Origin: Chthoniobacterales bacterium
GTDB taxonomy: Bacteria; Verrucomicrobiota; Verrucomicrobiia; Chthoniobacterales; JAATET01
Direction of reading: 5' to 3'
Length of the DNA stretch: 54,641 bases
NCBI GenBank assembly: GCA_036569045.1
Contig: DATCRI010000041.1
Coordinates: forward strand, 1 to 54,641
Below, in pieces: positions 1-8,216 of this stretch. The notes beneath the pieces are model-generated. The model made no database searches. It was not told the origin of the DNA and saw nothing but the letters and a program-made list of their open reading frames with translations. The translations under genes were made by a program, and so were the position numbers. Every line of letters begins with the position of its first letter. Positions within the stretch are counted from its first letter, which is position 1.

Positions 1-1612
1 CAAGCGTCCGGAAATATTCGCTGTGACGGCGCAGCGCCTTGCCGCGATCCGCGCCGAGCCTGGCGTCGGCCATTTGCCGAATCGGCTCGAGCATGTCGAA
101 GCGAATTCCGCCCGCCTTCTCGGTCGCGTGAATCAGCGAACAGGTCAGCAGATAATGGATGTAGCCCAGCGCGAGCTCGTGGCTGATGCCATTGATCTCG
201 GCGGCGGTCTTCGCGGTCCACCCGCCGGAGAACAGGCTGAGGGTCAGGAAAAACTTGGCGATGTCCGGCGGCAGCAGCCGTCGGCTCCAGTCGAAGATCG
301 CTTCGAGCGTGCGCTGCCCTTGCAACGAATCCGAGGCGAGCATCGCAAAATTTTCGCGGAGGGCCTCGACGAGTTCGCCTGCGGTAAACACCTTCATCTG
401 GGCGGCGGCGAGTTCGAGTGCGAGCGGCATGCCATCGAGGAGGCGGCACACCTCGGCCACCTTGACGATCTCGGACGCATCGAGCGAAGCCTCGGAACGC
501 ACCTGCCCCACCCGCTCGAGGAAGAGCTGGACGCAATCGAACTTCTTGAGAATGTCCGGGTTCGTCTCCGCCGTCGGAGGAACCGCCAGCGTCGAGCAAT
601 GGAATTTGCGTTCGCCGGCAAGCCCCAGCGAGGACCGCGACGTCACCAGGAGCCTCAACGCAGGGACCTTCGCAAGCAGATGGTGCACGATCAATGCGCC
701 TTCCCCAAGGAACTGCTCGAAGTTGTCGAGCACCAGCAAGGTGGGCGTTTCCCCGAGGAGCTGATCGATCTGCTCCATCGGATTTTTCGTGCTGTCAGGC
801 TTCGCCCCCAGAGCGAGAAGCACCGCGTGCGGAATCGCCTCCGCCTTCGTCACCTCGACGAGCGGAACGAAAACGACTCCGTGATCATAGGCGCCGAGCA
901 ATCGCCGCGCGACCGCAAGCGCCATCCGCGTCTTGCCGATGCCGCCCGGCCCCGTGAGCGTGACGAGGCGCACGCTGGAGTTTTTCCGGCGAAGAATCCC
1001 TTCGATCTCCGCCAGCTCCGCGGCGCGCCCGAAGAAAGGATCGCGATTCTCCGGCAGGTTGTGGCGACGCGCGTGGCCAACCTTCAGCGGCGGGAAGGTT
1101 TTCGACGTGCCTGCAGGATCCAGTTGGAAAAGCGGCTCCGCCTTCTTGAATCCCCGCAAATGATAGGTTCCGAGCGAGGTCAGCCCGATATCCTCGGCTC
1201 CGGCAACAGCTTCCTGAAGCGACCCCATGGTGAGGACCTGCCCGCCATGGCAGGCCGCCACGAGGCGCGATGTCTGATGCACGGCGCGGCCGCGATACTG
1301 GCCGTCACGGAATTCCGCGTCCGCCAGATGAAGGGCCATCCGCACCCGAGGCATGCCAATTTCCGGGGTCCAGTCCGCGGCCGCGAGCCGGGCCTGCATG
1401 GCGATCGCCGCGCGAACGGCCTCGATCGGCACGTCGAAGGCAAACCACAGGCCATCGCCCGCGTCCTGAAATTCACGCCCTCCCCTCTCGAGGGCGACAT
1501 CCCGCAGGATCTCGTGATGAAGACGCAACGTCTCTACATAACGCTCCGGAGATTTCTCCAGGAGAAGCGTGGACTCTTCAATGTCCGTAAAAAGCAGAGT
1601 TGTTTTCCCCAT
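1..1612 (-). CDS. Class III nucleotide cyclase domain + NB-ARC/AAA ATPase regulator (partial, C-terminus missing)
   Basis: The first 537 residues are visible and the frame runs off the left edge. Residues about 2-175 read as a class III adenylate/guanylate cyclase domain, with LLFTDIEES at the extreme N-terminus supplying a metal-binding Asp and GREFQDAGDGLWFAF further on. A P-loop NTPase follows: GPGGIGKT at residues 221-228 and Walker B LLVLDNFEQ with Asp at 296, then RHHLL/GLAGE-type NB-ARC sequence and an alpha-helical segment. This order is known in predicted ATPase regulators of the AfsR/LuxR-like type, which often end in TPR or DNA-binding regions not visible here. The ATG at 1612 is preceded by an in-frame stop at 1640-1642; a TTG at 1618 is the only alternative. 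Whether it makes cAMP cannot be told from this view. It is a plausible but unproven regulator of the neighbouring EPS run. Confidence 0.8.
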   Translation of the reverse strand, partial: MGKTTLLFTDIEESTLLLEKSPERYVETLRLHHEILRDVALERGGREFQDAGDGLWFAFDVPIEAVRAAIAMQARLAAADWTPEIGMPRVRMALHLADAEFRDGQYRGRAVHQTSRLVAACHGGQVLTMGSLQEAVAGAEDIGLTSLGTYHLRGFKKAEPLFQLDPAGTSKTFPPLKVGHARRHNLPENRDPFFGRAAELAEIEGILRRKNSSVRLVTLTGPGGIGKTRMALAVARRLLGAYDHGVVFVPLVEVTKAEAIPHAVLLALGAKPDSTKNPMEQIDQLLGETPTLLVLDNFEQFLGEGALIVHHLLAKVPALRLLVTSRSSLGLAGERKFHCSTLAVPPTAETNPDILKKFDCVQLFLERVGQVRSEASLDASEIVKVAEVCRLLDGMPLALELAAAQMKVFTAGELVEALRENFAMLASDSLQGQRTLEAIFDWSRRLLPPDIAKFFLTLSLFSGGWTAKTAAEINGISHELALGYIHYLLTCSLIHATEKAGGIRFDMLEPIRQMADARLGADRGKALRRHSEYFRTL

Positions 1613-1632
1613 CGTCAATCGCCCAGCCCTCG

Positions 1633-1650
1633 TTTCGTTTCAGAACGAAA
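1633..1650. promoter_or_regulatory. Perfect 7-bp inverted repeat upstream of the cyclase gene
   Basis: The sequence is TTTCGTT-TCAG-AACGAAA, a perfect dyad of 7-bp arms around a 4-nt centre. It lies 20 bp before the cyclase-ATPase start codon, where an operator or autoregulatory site would sit. It has no T-tract on either side, so it is not a convincing terminator. No promoter boxes could be assigned with confidence in the 222-bp gap 1613-1834. Confidence 0.35.
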
Positions 1651-1746
1651 GGCACTTCTGCCGAATTTCCTGTCGTAAGAAAAGCCCATCCAATCTCTCG
1701 AGAACAGAATCCCCCGCACGGAGAATCACGCGGTCGATAAAGAGGG

Positions 1747-1761
1747 ATCCTGTTTCAGGAT
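1747..1761. other. Short hairpin ATCCTG-TTT-CAGGAT between the EPS run and the cyclase gene
   Basis: A perfect 6-bp inverted repeat with a 3-nt loop, 74 bp past the end of the last minus-strand gene of the EPS run. On the minus strand it is followed by CCCTCTTTAT, a weak pyrimidine tract. It could be a poor intrinsic terminator, but the stem is short and this is tentative. Confidence 0.2.
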
Positions 1762-1834
1762 TTGGAATGTGTGTTTTATTTTCCACCACAGAAACAGTTG
1801 TCTGGTATTTATCTGGAATCGATCCCCTGTCAAT

Positions 1835-2650
1835 TCACGAAATGCGCTGCCGCCGAATTTCCCGCATTTTGGTCTGAATGAGGAATTCGTAGATCGCAAG
1901 CATGGCGGTGTAGGTGAAACCTGGTCGACCTTCGAGAAATCCGCCACGAAGCAGGTAGGTGTAAGTGAAGCGAATCAGCGGCCAGAACGGAATCCGACTG
2001 ACCAGCGGTTTCAGCGCCTTGTTGCGGAGCGAGGCGTTCCGGGTGAAAACGTCCCTGATCCCGCCGGATGCCGCCAGCCGATCGCGCGCCTCCAGCGAGG
2101 AATAGCGATTGTGCCGATCAATCCAGGCGCTCCATCCCTTACTGAATCCGAAATGCAAATAAGGCTCGCGGATCCAATCGAGTCGGCCCTGCACTTCGCC
2201 CTCCTTCTGGCCGTGACCGGCGTCGATGAATCGCACCCGCCCATTTCGCACCAACCGAAGCTGCCATTTGGGAAAGTTGTCCGCGCGTTTCAGCCAGACA
2301 TCGTCGAGCATCATCTTCCAGCAGCAATAGTATCCCGCCACCTCGGCGGGAGCCTCCGTCATCGCTGCCACCACTGCGGCCTTGAACTCGGGCGTCGCGA
2401 CTTCGTCAGCGTCGAGGAAGAGCGTCCAGCCGTGAGGAAGGCGGTCGAGAGCCCAGTTGCGCTGCTTGCCGAAGGATTCGAAGGGATGCTCCCAGACGGT
2501 GACGCCGTGCTCGGCGGCGATGGCCAGGGTGCGATCGGTGCTGCCGGAATCGAGCACCACCAGGGTGCCCAGCCCCGCTAGAGCCGCCAGACAATTCGGC
2601 AGGTCCCGCTCCTCGTTCTTGGTCAGAACAACGATTGTGAGATCATCCAT
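1835..2650 (-). CDS. Family 2 glycosyltransferase (WaaE/KdtX-like)
   Basis: This 271-aa cytoplasmic GT-A fold enzyme is predicted to transfer a sugar from a nucleotide donor. The N-terminus TIVVLTKNEERDLPNCL is the canonical GT2 start. LVVLDSGSTDRTLAIA supplies the nucleotide-binding Asp, and WTLFLDADEVATPEF gives the DxD-like metal site. The middle section (GKQRNWALD, the WQLRLVRNG region, then YLHFGF) matches the lipopolysaccharide-core subtype WaaE/KdtX, which acts on lipid-linked acceptors. It is the last gene of the long minus-strand run, 41 bp after the acetyltransferase. Family is secure; donor and acceptor are unknown. Confidence 0.88.
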   Translation of the reverse strand: MDDLTIVVLTKNEERDLPNCLAALAGLGTLVVLDSGSTDRTLAIAAEHGVTVWEHPFESFGKQRNWALDRLPHGWTLFLDADEVATPEFKAAVVAAMTEAPAEVAGYYCCWKMMLDDVWLKRADNFPKWQLRLVRNGRVRFIDAGHGQKEGEVQGRLDWIREPYLHFGFSKGWSAWIDRHNRYSSLEARDRLAASGGIRDVFTRNASLRNKALKPLVSRIPFWPLIRFTYTYLLRGGFLEGRPGFTYTAMLAIYEFLIQTKMREIRRQRIS

Positions 2651-2691
2651 GGATTTTCCGAACTTCCTTCCTGTATTTCTTTAACCCTCGA

Positions 2692-3228
2692 TCAGCGGGC
2701 GGGGTTTCCCTTTACGGTGACTCCCGGAGCCACGTTTTTTGTGACAACGGAACAGGCCCCAACGATCGCCCGTTCTCCGATTCGCACGCCTGGCATGATG
2801 AAAGCCCGGGCTCCCAGAAAAACATCCGCGCCAATGTGAATCGGCGCCGTTTGCAGGGGAATCGATGGCAGCGAAAGATCGTGCGTGCCGGTGCACAGGT
2901 AGGCCTCCTGCCCAATGACGGCGCGACGCTCGATGATGACCGGGCCGAGGTTGTAGACATTCGTCCGGTCGCCGATGCTGGCCTCCGCCCCAAGCGTGAG
3001 GTTCCACGGGATCTGGATCCGAGCCCGTTGATGCACGAATGGCGTTCCCTCGATCTGCGCGCCGAAGGTCTTCAGCACGAGCAATCGCCATTTGTAGAAG
3101 GGCTTGGGAGTCCAGATGCAAAGAGCCATCCAGACATATTCCCAGGCGAGAAGGCCGAGCCGTTGGCGCAAAGTCCATGGGGAGGCCCCGCGAGAGACGG
3201 CGGATTGATCGTGCGTCGTCAGCGCCAT
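2692..3228 (-). CDS. WcaF-like hexapeptide-repeat acetyltransferase
   Basis: The 178-aa protein has an N-terminal helical leader and then left-handed parallel beta-helix repeats: IGDRTNVYNLG, IGQEAYLCTGTHD, IGADVFLGARAF, IGERAIVGACSVVTKNV and the closing VKGNPAR. The TGTHDL segment carries the His expected as catalytic base. This is the WcaF/colanic-acid-type acetyltransferase family, which moves acetyl from acetyl-CoA onto a sugar hydroxyl or amino group in the cytoplasm. It sits between two glycosyltransferases with gaps near 40 bp, so decoration of the EPS repeat is the likely job. The acceptor sugar cannot be inferred. Confidence 0.87.
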   Translation of the reverse strand: MALTTHDQSAVSRGASPWTLRQRLGLLAWEYVWMALCIWTPKPFYKWRLLVLKTFGAQIEGTPFVHQRARIQIPWNLTLGAEASIGDRTNVYNLGPVIIERRAVIGQEAYLCTGTHDLSLPSIPLQTAPIHIGADVFLGARAFIMPGVRIGERAIVGACSVVTKNVAPGVTVKGNPAR

Positions 3229-3268
3229 GATACCTCTGCCTCGAAGATGGGATGCAAATCGGAGAAAC

Positions 3269-4417
3269 TCACCGGGTGGATTTTTCAGGCGTCGTTTCCA
3301 GAAGGCTCAGGAAGTCGTTCTCGTATTGGGTGGCGACATTCTTGAGCGAATAAGTTTCGGCGACCTCGAGGCATTTTTGCTGAACCGGGCGCAATCCCTC
3401 CCCAAGCAGCGAGACCTTGTTCAGGACCGCCGCGAGATTGTCGGTGGGGTTGGGCGCGAGCTCGAACGTGAATCCATTCACGCCGTCCTCGAGGTAATCG
3501 GCGAAGCATTTGAGATTCGACACGATCGGAACGCAACCGCTGGCCATCGCTTCGACGGGCGTGAGCGGGGATGCCTCTCCCTTGGCCGCGATCGAAGGAT
3601 AAACCAGCACGTGGGAACTGCTGTAATAGGCCTGCAGTTCCTGCGAGGTGAAAACCGGCGCGCACCATTCGATGGCGCTTCCGAGAGGAGCCGCCCGCTC
3701 CCGCAGGCTCCGGCCATATTCCTCGCCGCCCCCCCCACAATGCTGGGCATCCGGCCCGACGATACGCAATCGCGTCGGGATCCTGGTCATGGCCAGGAAC
3801 TTCTCGAAGGCTTCCAGCAGGATCTCGATTCCCTTCTCGGGATGAATGCGCCCGATGTAAACGATCTCGAAGCGCTCCGGGGTGCGAACGGGAACGGACT
3901 CGGGAATTTCGAAGTCGAAAGGCAGCGAATTCGGAATCATCCGCGCGATCGGTTCCACCTCCGGGGTCTGTTCGACCACCGCATCCTTGATGACGTTCGA
4001 GACCGACTGGAGCCGCGCGACATGCCGGTAGAGCGCCATTTGCCGGCGGGGAAAACGCGCAATGTGGACGTAGATCTTGCCCCGCGAGCGACGGCGCTCC
4101 AGCACGGGCAGCCAGAACGTATTCGTCACGAGGATGTCGGCGGGAGGCAGCCGCGGCACGACCTGCAGGCTGTAGAGCAGGTCGAAGAAATTCGTCCCGA
4201 GCATGCTCTTCGGTCGATCGAAACTCGGGACGCGGCGATGCGTCACGCCATCGATGACTTCGAGATTCGGCAGGCGGGTATCGCAGCGGGAGAAATGGGT
4301 GACCTCATGCCCGCGGGAAACGAATTCCTTGCCCAGCCCGAACCAGACTTTCTCGATGGCCCCGCCATTGAGCGGCGGAACGGGAAAATAGGGCCCTTGA
4401 ACGATGGTTATTTTCAT
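3269..4417 (-). CDS. Family 4 glycosyltransferase
   Basis: The 382-aa GT-B enzyme starts with MKITIVQGPYFPVPPLNGG, whose glycine-rich loop binds the acceptor side. The donor half begins near IVYIGRIHPEKGIEILLEAF. The retaining-GT4 donor motif appears as ASPLTPVEAMASGCVPIVSN, followed by EDGVNGF. The frame is open further upstream, but the ATG at 4417 overlaps the TGA of the preceding gene by 4 bp, has the standard GT4 opening, and is followed by the first family-like sequence. The overlap implies translational coupling. Sugar specificity is unknown. Confidence 0.88.
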   Translation of the reverse strand: MKITIVQGPYFPVPPLNGGAIEKVWFGLGKEFVSRGHEVTHFSRCDTRLPNLEVIDGVTHRRVPSFDRPKSMLGTNFFDLLYSLQVVPRLPPADILVTNTFWLPVLERRRSRGKIYVHIARFPRRQMALYRHVARLQSVSNVIKDAVVEQTPEVEPIARMIPNSLPFDFEIPESVPVRTPERFEIVYIGRIHPEKGIEILLEAFEKFLAMTRIPTRLRIVGPDAQHCGGGGEEYGRSLRERAAPLGSAIEWCAPVFTSQELQAYYSSSHVLVYPSIAAKGEASPLTPVEAMASGCVPIVSNLKCFADYLEDGVNGFTFELAPNPTDNLAAVLNKVSLLGEGLRPVQQKCLEVAETYSLKNVATQYENDFLSLLETTPEKSTR

Positions 4418-5634
4418 GACGGCAAAATGGCGGTTCGGGCAGGCGCAACTTCCCGAATCAATTCGAGGAGGGTGTCGGCCGCGGCGTCGATGTGAAACCG
4501 CTGGCGGAAGCATTTCACGGCGTTTTCGGCCATGCCGGACTTGTCGACGGGAGATAGCAGGGTCCATCGGGAAAGCATCTTGAGCGTCCCCTCCTCGGTA
4601 TCGGCTTCCACCAGACCGGCGGCATCGCTTTCGATCTCGCGCCAGATATTGACCTTGTTCGAGATCAGCACGGGCTTTGCGCAGGCCAGGGCCTCGACCA
4701 CGGCGATGCCAAAGTTCTCCTGGTGACTCGGGAGGACAAACGCCTCGCTCCGGCGAAACGCGCCCCATTTGAGATCTCCCCGCAGCATCGGCAGAAAATG
4801 CACCACGGGAGCAGATCCTCCGGGGACGTCCTTCCCGTTCCCGATTTCGAGACCGAGGGAACGGGCCAGGGATTTCAATTCGGCGAGGTAAGCCTCCGAG
4901 AACGGCGGTCCCGCGATCACGAGCGGTGCGACGTTTTTCGAGTCGGATTTCGTGAGGGCGGCATATCCGCGCAAGAGCAGATCCACGCCCTTCTTTTCGT
5001 GCAGACGGCTCAGGAAGAGCAGGAACGGCTTTTTCGTCAGCGCCGGATATTCGCCGTCAAAGGCCGCGCATTGCGTCGCCACGTCCTCCGGCGGACTGAC
5101 GATGCCGAGCCCGACCACCCGCTCCGTGCAGCGATAGGGTCGAAACGTATCGCGCGCCAGCAATCGCTCCTCCTCGCAGGTGAAGCACACCGCGGCCGCG
5201 TCGCGAATGACGTGGTTTTCGAACAACGCCCAGTAAATCGCCTTCTTCAAGTGCTTCGCGGGATAATGCGTCTTGAACCAGGGGTCCAGCATCCCGTGCG
5301 GATACACGAGGTAGGGGCAATTTCCGCGTAGCGTCCACCAGACAGCCAGCCCGGGAAACTTCCACAGGCCATTGATGATCACAATGTCATAGGTCGCGCG
5401 GTTCTTTCTGAGCCACGAGGCCAGCGTGCGACTGAAGGCAAACCCGCCGGCATTCCCGCCAAGGCCGTGCCAGGTGCCGGCAGTGGTTTGCAGCCAGGGA
5501 GCTGTCGGCGGATCGAGCGTCACGACGGAAACCTCATGCCCGCGGGCCTCGTGCGCGTCCACGAGGTTTCGAATGGCCTCGACGGGGCCTCCGGCCGATG
5601 GATCGGCCGAGTCGATGACATGCAGGATTTTCAT
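4414..5634 (-). CDS. Family 4 glycosyltransferase
   Basis: The 406-aa GT-B protein opens with MKILHVIDSADPSAGGPVEA, typical of GT4 enzymes. Its C-terminal nucleotide-sugar half contains FLLFLSRLHEKKGVDLLLRG and the signature HQENFGIAVVEALACAKPV with the paired Glu residues. The sequence resembles EPS glycosyltransferases that add hexoses to an undecaprenyl-linked chain on the cytoplasmic face. It overlaps the next gene by 4 bp and lies 49 bp after the preceding GT4. Donor and linkage are not predictable. Confidence 0.88.
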   Translation of the reverse strand: MKILHVIDSADPSAGGPVEAIRNLVDAHEARGHEVSVVTLDPPTAPWLQTTAGTWHGLGGNAGGFAFSRTLASWLRKNRATYDIVIINGLWKFPGLAVWWTLRGNCPYLVYPHGMLDPWFKTHYPAKHLKKAIYWALFENHVIRDAAAVCFTCEEERLLARDTFRPYRCTERVVGLGIVSPPEDVATQCAAFDGEYPALTKKPFLLFLSRLHEKKGVDLLLRGYAALTKSDSKNVAPLVIAGPPFSEAYLAELKSLARSLGLEIGNGKDVPGGSAPVVHFLPMLRGDLKWGAFRRSEAFVLPSHQENFGIAVVEALACAKPVLISNKVNIWREIESDAAGLVEADTEEGTLKMLSRWTLLSPVDKSGMAENAVKCFRQRFHIDAAADTLLELIREVAPARTAILPS

Positions 5635-5683
5635 GCGGGCAACCGAAGATCGCCGCCCGCGGAATGGCTGCAGGAAATTGTGT

Positions 5684-6934
5684 TCAAGCAGTCGCCCGTT
5701 GATTCCATTTGCTGATCACCTGATCGTAAAGGCTGAGGTAGGACTCCACCATCGCCTCCTGCGAGTATTTGGCGCCATTGACGAGCCCCCGCCGGACCAT
5801 TCCATCGCGGTCGTGCAGGCCCTCCACGACGATTTTCGCTGCCGCCACGGGATCCTTGGGGTCGAAGAATTTTGCGGCGTCCGCGCCGATCTCGGACATC
5901 GGACTGGCGTTCGTCGTGAAAACAGGGCAGCCGGAAATCTGAGCCTCGATGAGCGGCCACCCGAAGCCTTCCGCGAGAGACGGAAAAAGCAGGGCCTCGG
6001 CGCTCGCATAAAGGGCGTTCAATTGCTCGCACGTGACTTCGCCAACGTAGAAGACATCGCCCTCCAGGCCGAGGGCCTTGATCTTTTCCTCGTTCTCGGC
6101 CGTGTGGGGCTTCCCCGCGATCACGAGAACGCGGCGAACGGGACTGATCTTTTTGATCTCGGCGAAGATATCGAGCAGGCCGCCGCGGTTTTTATACCAC
6201 TGGGTCCCGCCCACATGGAAAAGGAAGCGGACCGGCGGCTCGAGTTTCACGATCCGCCAGAGCGGAGCGAGCAGGGTCTCGATTTCATCCGGAGGGAGCA
6301 CGTGATACGGGTAGTTGAGCGCGTGGGGAATGACCGCCGTGTGCCCGGCATCGAGCTCAGCCACACGCTGAATTTCCCTCTCGGTCTGGGTGGAGACGCA
6401 CGCCACCATCCCGCTTTTTTTGAGACTGCTGAGAATCCAGTTCTGAAAAATCCGGCCCGACCACTTCGTGCGATTCTCGGGGATTTCGTTGAGAGCGCTG
6501 CGGATGGCGAGCGCGTCGTGGCAGGTGACCACGTGGGGCTGATCCAGCACACAACTCACGTAGGAGGCGTTGCCGTGGTCGACGATATGGTAGATCACCG
6601 GCGGATTGGACTCGCGCGCGGCGCGCGCATTTTCCAGCCGGGCGAGCCGGGAGAGCGAGTGCGGGAACAGAAGGAATTTATCGATGTAGGCGATCCACTT
6701 CACCAGCGCGTTGGGAAGGCGAGGCATTGCCGAAAGCACCGTTGCCCGCGGGCGAATCCGCGCGACCGGAACGCCGCGGGCCTTCAGGGAATCGAAAAGC
6801 ATGTCCCCGTAGCGCAGGATGCTCTCCTGACGGTCCGGAAGAAAGTTGCAGATAAGAACGACCCGATACGGATGCTTGTGAGCGTCCGTCATTCTCGAGG
6901 TAGAGAAGGCGGGCAGGAAATCGGAAGGCGTCAT
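5684..6934 (-). CDS. Family 4 glycosyltransferase
   Basis: The 416-aa GT-B protein shows VVLICNFLPDRQESILRYG near the start, FLFHVGGTQWYKNRGGLLDI at the start of the donor domain, and LAEGFGWPLIEAQISGCPV as the GT4 donor motif. HYHVVDH-like and CHDALAIRS segments fit the mannosyltransferase-like branch that keeps an HDL-type motif. The ATG at 6934 gives a slightly long leader, and the Met 15 codons later (MTDAHKHPYRVV) is an equally possible start. It lies 4 bp after the Wzy-like gene. Specificity is unknown. Confidence 0.86.
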   Translation of the reverse strand: MTPSDFLPAFSTSRMTDAHKHPYRVVLICNFLPDRQESILRYGDMLFDSLKARGVPVARIRPRATVLSAMPRLPNALVKWIAYIDKFLLFPHSLSRLARLENARAARESNPPVIYHIVDHGNASYVSCVLDQPHVVTCHDALAIRSALNEIPENRTKWSGRIFQNWILSSLKKSGMVACVSTQTEREIQRVAELDAGHTAVIPHALNYPYHVLPPDEIETLLAPLWRIVKLEPPVRFLFHVGGTQWYKNRGGLLDIFAEIKKISPVRRVLVIAGKPHTAENEEKIKALGLEGDVFYVGEVTCEQLNALYASAEALLFPSLAEGFGWPLIEAQISGCPVFTTNASPMSEIGADAAKFFDPKDPVAAAKIVVEGLHDRDGMVRRGLVNGAKYSQEAMVESYLSLYDQVISKWNQRATA

Positions 6935-6938
6935 AAAC

Positions 6939-8216
6939 TTAAGTCGTCACCGCGGGCAAAGGCTCGGCAATGGTGGTCTTCGAGGAAACCTTCGGCGAAC
7001 GACAGGCAGCGAGAGCCAGCCCCGCCTGAAAGCAGGCAAACCCCTGCACGTTCGTCACGCCCCACTGCCCCTGAATCAAATTCACAATGCAGGAGCTGAG
7101 TAACAGGATCGGAAGGAACTCTCCAGCGAGAAGCGCCTGGAGCGATTTCCACCCCACGATACCCGCGAGCCAGCAGCGAAACAGGATCAACGCGCCACCC
7201 AGCAACGCGCCACTTTCCCAGATCAGCCGGCCCCATTCGCCCTCCGCACCAAGGAACACGCGCTGCCCCATCGTCAACTGCGCGCCGACGCTCGTTCCGA
7301 GTCCGCTGCCATTTCCAAACAGCGGAGTGCGTTCCATGATCTCGAAAGCCGCGCCAGCGTCACCGGTCAATCGCGAGGTCACGAAAGCCGTCTGGTTCGT
7401 CTGGTCGGGATTCGCATCGACGAAGCGCTGGTCGAGCTGCCCCTGTCCCTCCTTGTAGAAACTGGTGTGCTGAAGCACCAGGAACGCGGCGCCGATTGCC
7501 AGACACGCGGCCAGCACCCCGCCGACGCCCTTGCCACGCACGACCGTGGCGCCGACCGCGGCTGCCACGACGACCGCGACGGACATGACCGCAAGACGGC
7601 TGCCGGAGACGGCCATGGAGCCCATCACCGCAGGCAACGCGGCCATTCGCAACCACAGCGGATAGCGCCCTTTCTGAATGAAGCTATATGCGAGAAATGC
7701 GGCGACGAAGGCGAGGAAGATAGCCGTGCCGGTCACGAACGGAAACGTCGCCGATGGCCGCACCGTATCGTAATGAGTGTTAAAGGCGCCCTTGTTGATC
7801 CAGGCATCCTGCGGAGACCGGAATTGATAGACAATCAGCGCCGCCATCGGCACGGAGATCAGCAGCAGCCAGCGACCGATCTTGATGACGTCCGAACGGT
7901 CAAACACCCGGCCGATGACAAACACCAGCGGCACGTGCAGGAAGTTCACCCGCATTCCAAAGACGCCGACCACGACCGGACATTCCGCAAAGATCGTGAA
8001 GACGACGCACAGGAAGGCCAGCAGGACCCCGACCATGATGAAGCCGTTGCGAGGAAAGACGCCTCGCTGCATCGCGAGGAGATAGATGACCACGACAATC
8101 GGATCCCGCACGAGCAACAGGACGGTATCCAGACTCGGGACAAGCCACTTCCGGAGTGCGCCCTCGAAGAGCAGCAACCAGAAATAGATCCAGATGAGTC
8201 GCTTGATATTCGCCAT
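6939..8216 (-). CDS. Wzy-like polysaccharide polymerase / O-antigen ligase-type membrane protein
   Basis: The 425-aa protein is strongly hydrophobic, with about ten membrane spans (for example IWIYFWLLLFEGALRKWLV and VGVLLAFLCVVFTIF). A large soluble loop carries PLFGNGSGLGTSVG and FLGAEGEWGRLIWESGALLG. An Arg-containing periplasmic loop and the G-x-G-x-G near ERTPLFG are features of the Wzy/WaaL superfamily, which joins undecaprenyl-linked units in the periplasm. The start codon directly abuts the stop of the upstream dehydrogenase (TAA then ATG). Polymerase and ligase are hard to separate by sequence. Its place in an EPS run favours a polymerase. Confidence 0.7.
   Translation of the reverse strand: MANIKRLIWIYFWLLLFEGALRKWLVPSLDTVLLLVRDPIVVVIYLLAMQRGVFPRNGFIMVGVLLAFLCVVFTIFAECPVVVGVFGMRVNFLHVPLVFVIGRVFDRSDVIKIGRWLLLISVPMAALIVYQFRSPQDAWINKGAFNTHYDTVRPSATFPFVTGTAIFLAFVAAFLAYSFIQKGRYPLWLRMAALPAVMGSMAVSGSRLAVMSVAVVVAAAVGATVVRGKGVGGVLAACLAIGAAFLVLQHTSFYKEGQGQLDQRFVDANPDQTNQTAFVTSRLTGDAGAAFEIMERTPLFGNGSGLGTSVGAQLTMGQRVFLGAEGEWGRLIWESGALLGGALILFRCWLAGIVGWKSLQALLAGEFLPILLLSSCIVNLIQGQWGVTNVQGFACFQAGLALAACRSPKVSSKTTIAEPLPAVTT

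Noticed and set aside
1-1612. NB-ARC ATPase with cyclase domain as an anti-phage (STAND or CBASS-like) system
   Set aside because: No effector, CD-NTase or other defence gene is nearby. The cyclase plus AfsR/LuxR-like ATPase order is common in regulators, so a defence claim is not supported.
23-1678. Plus-strand 551-codon open frame
   Set aside because: Its product is Arg/Glu-rich and low in conserved motifs. The opposite strand encodes a clear cyclase plus P-loop ATPase over the same interval.
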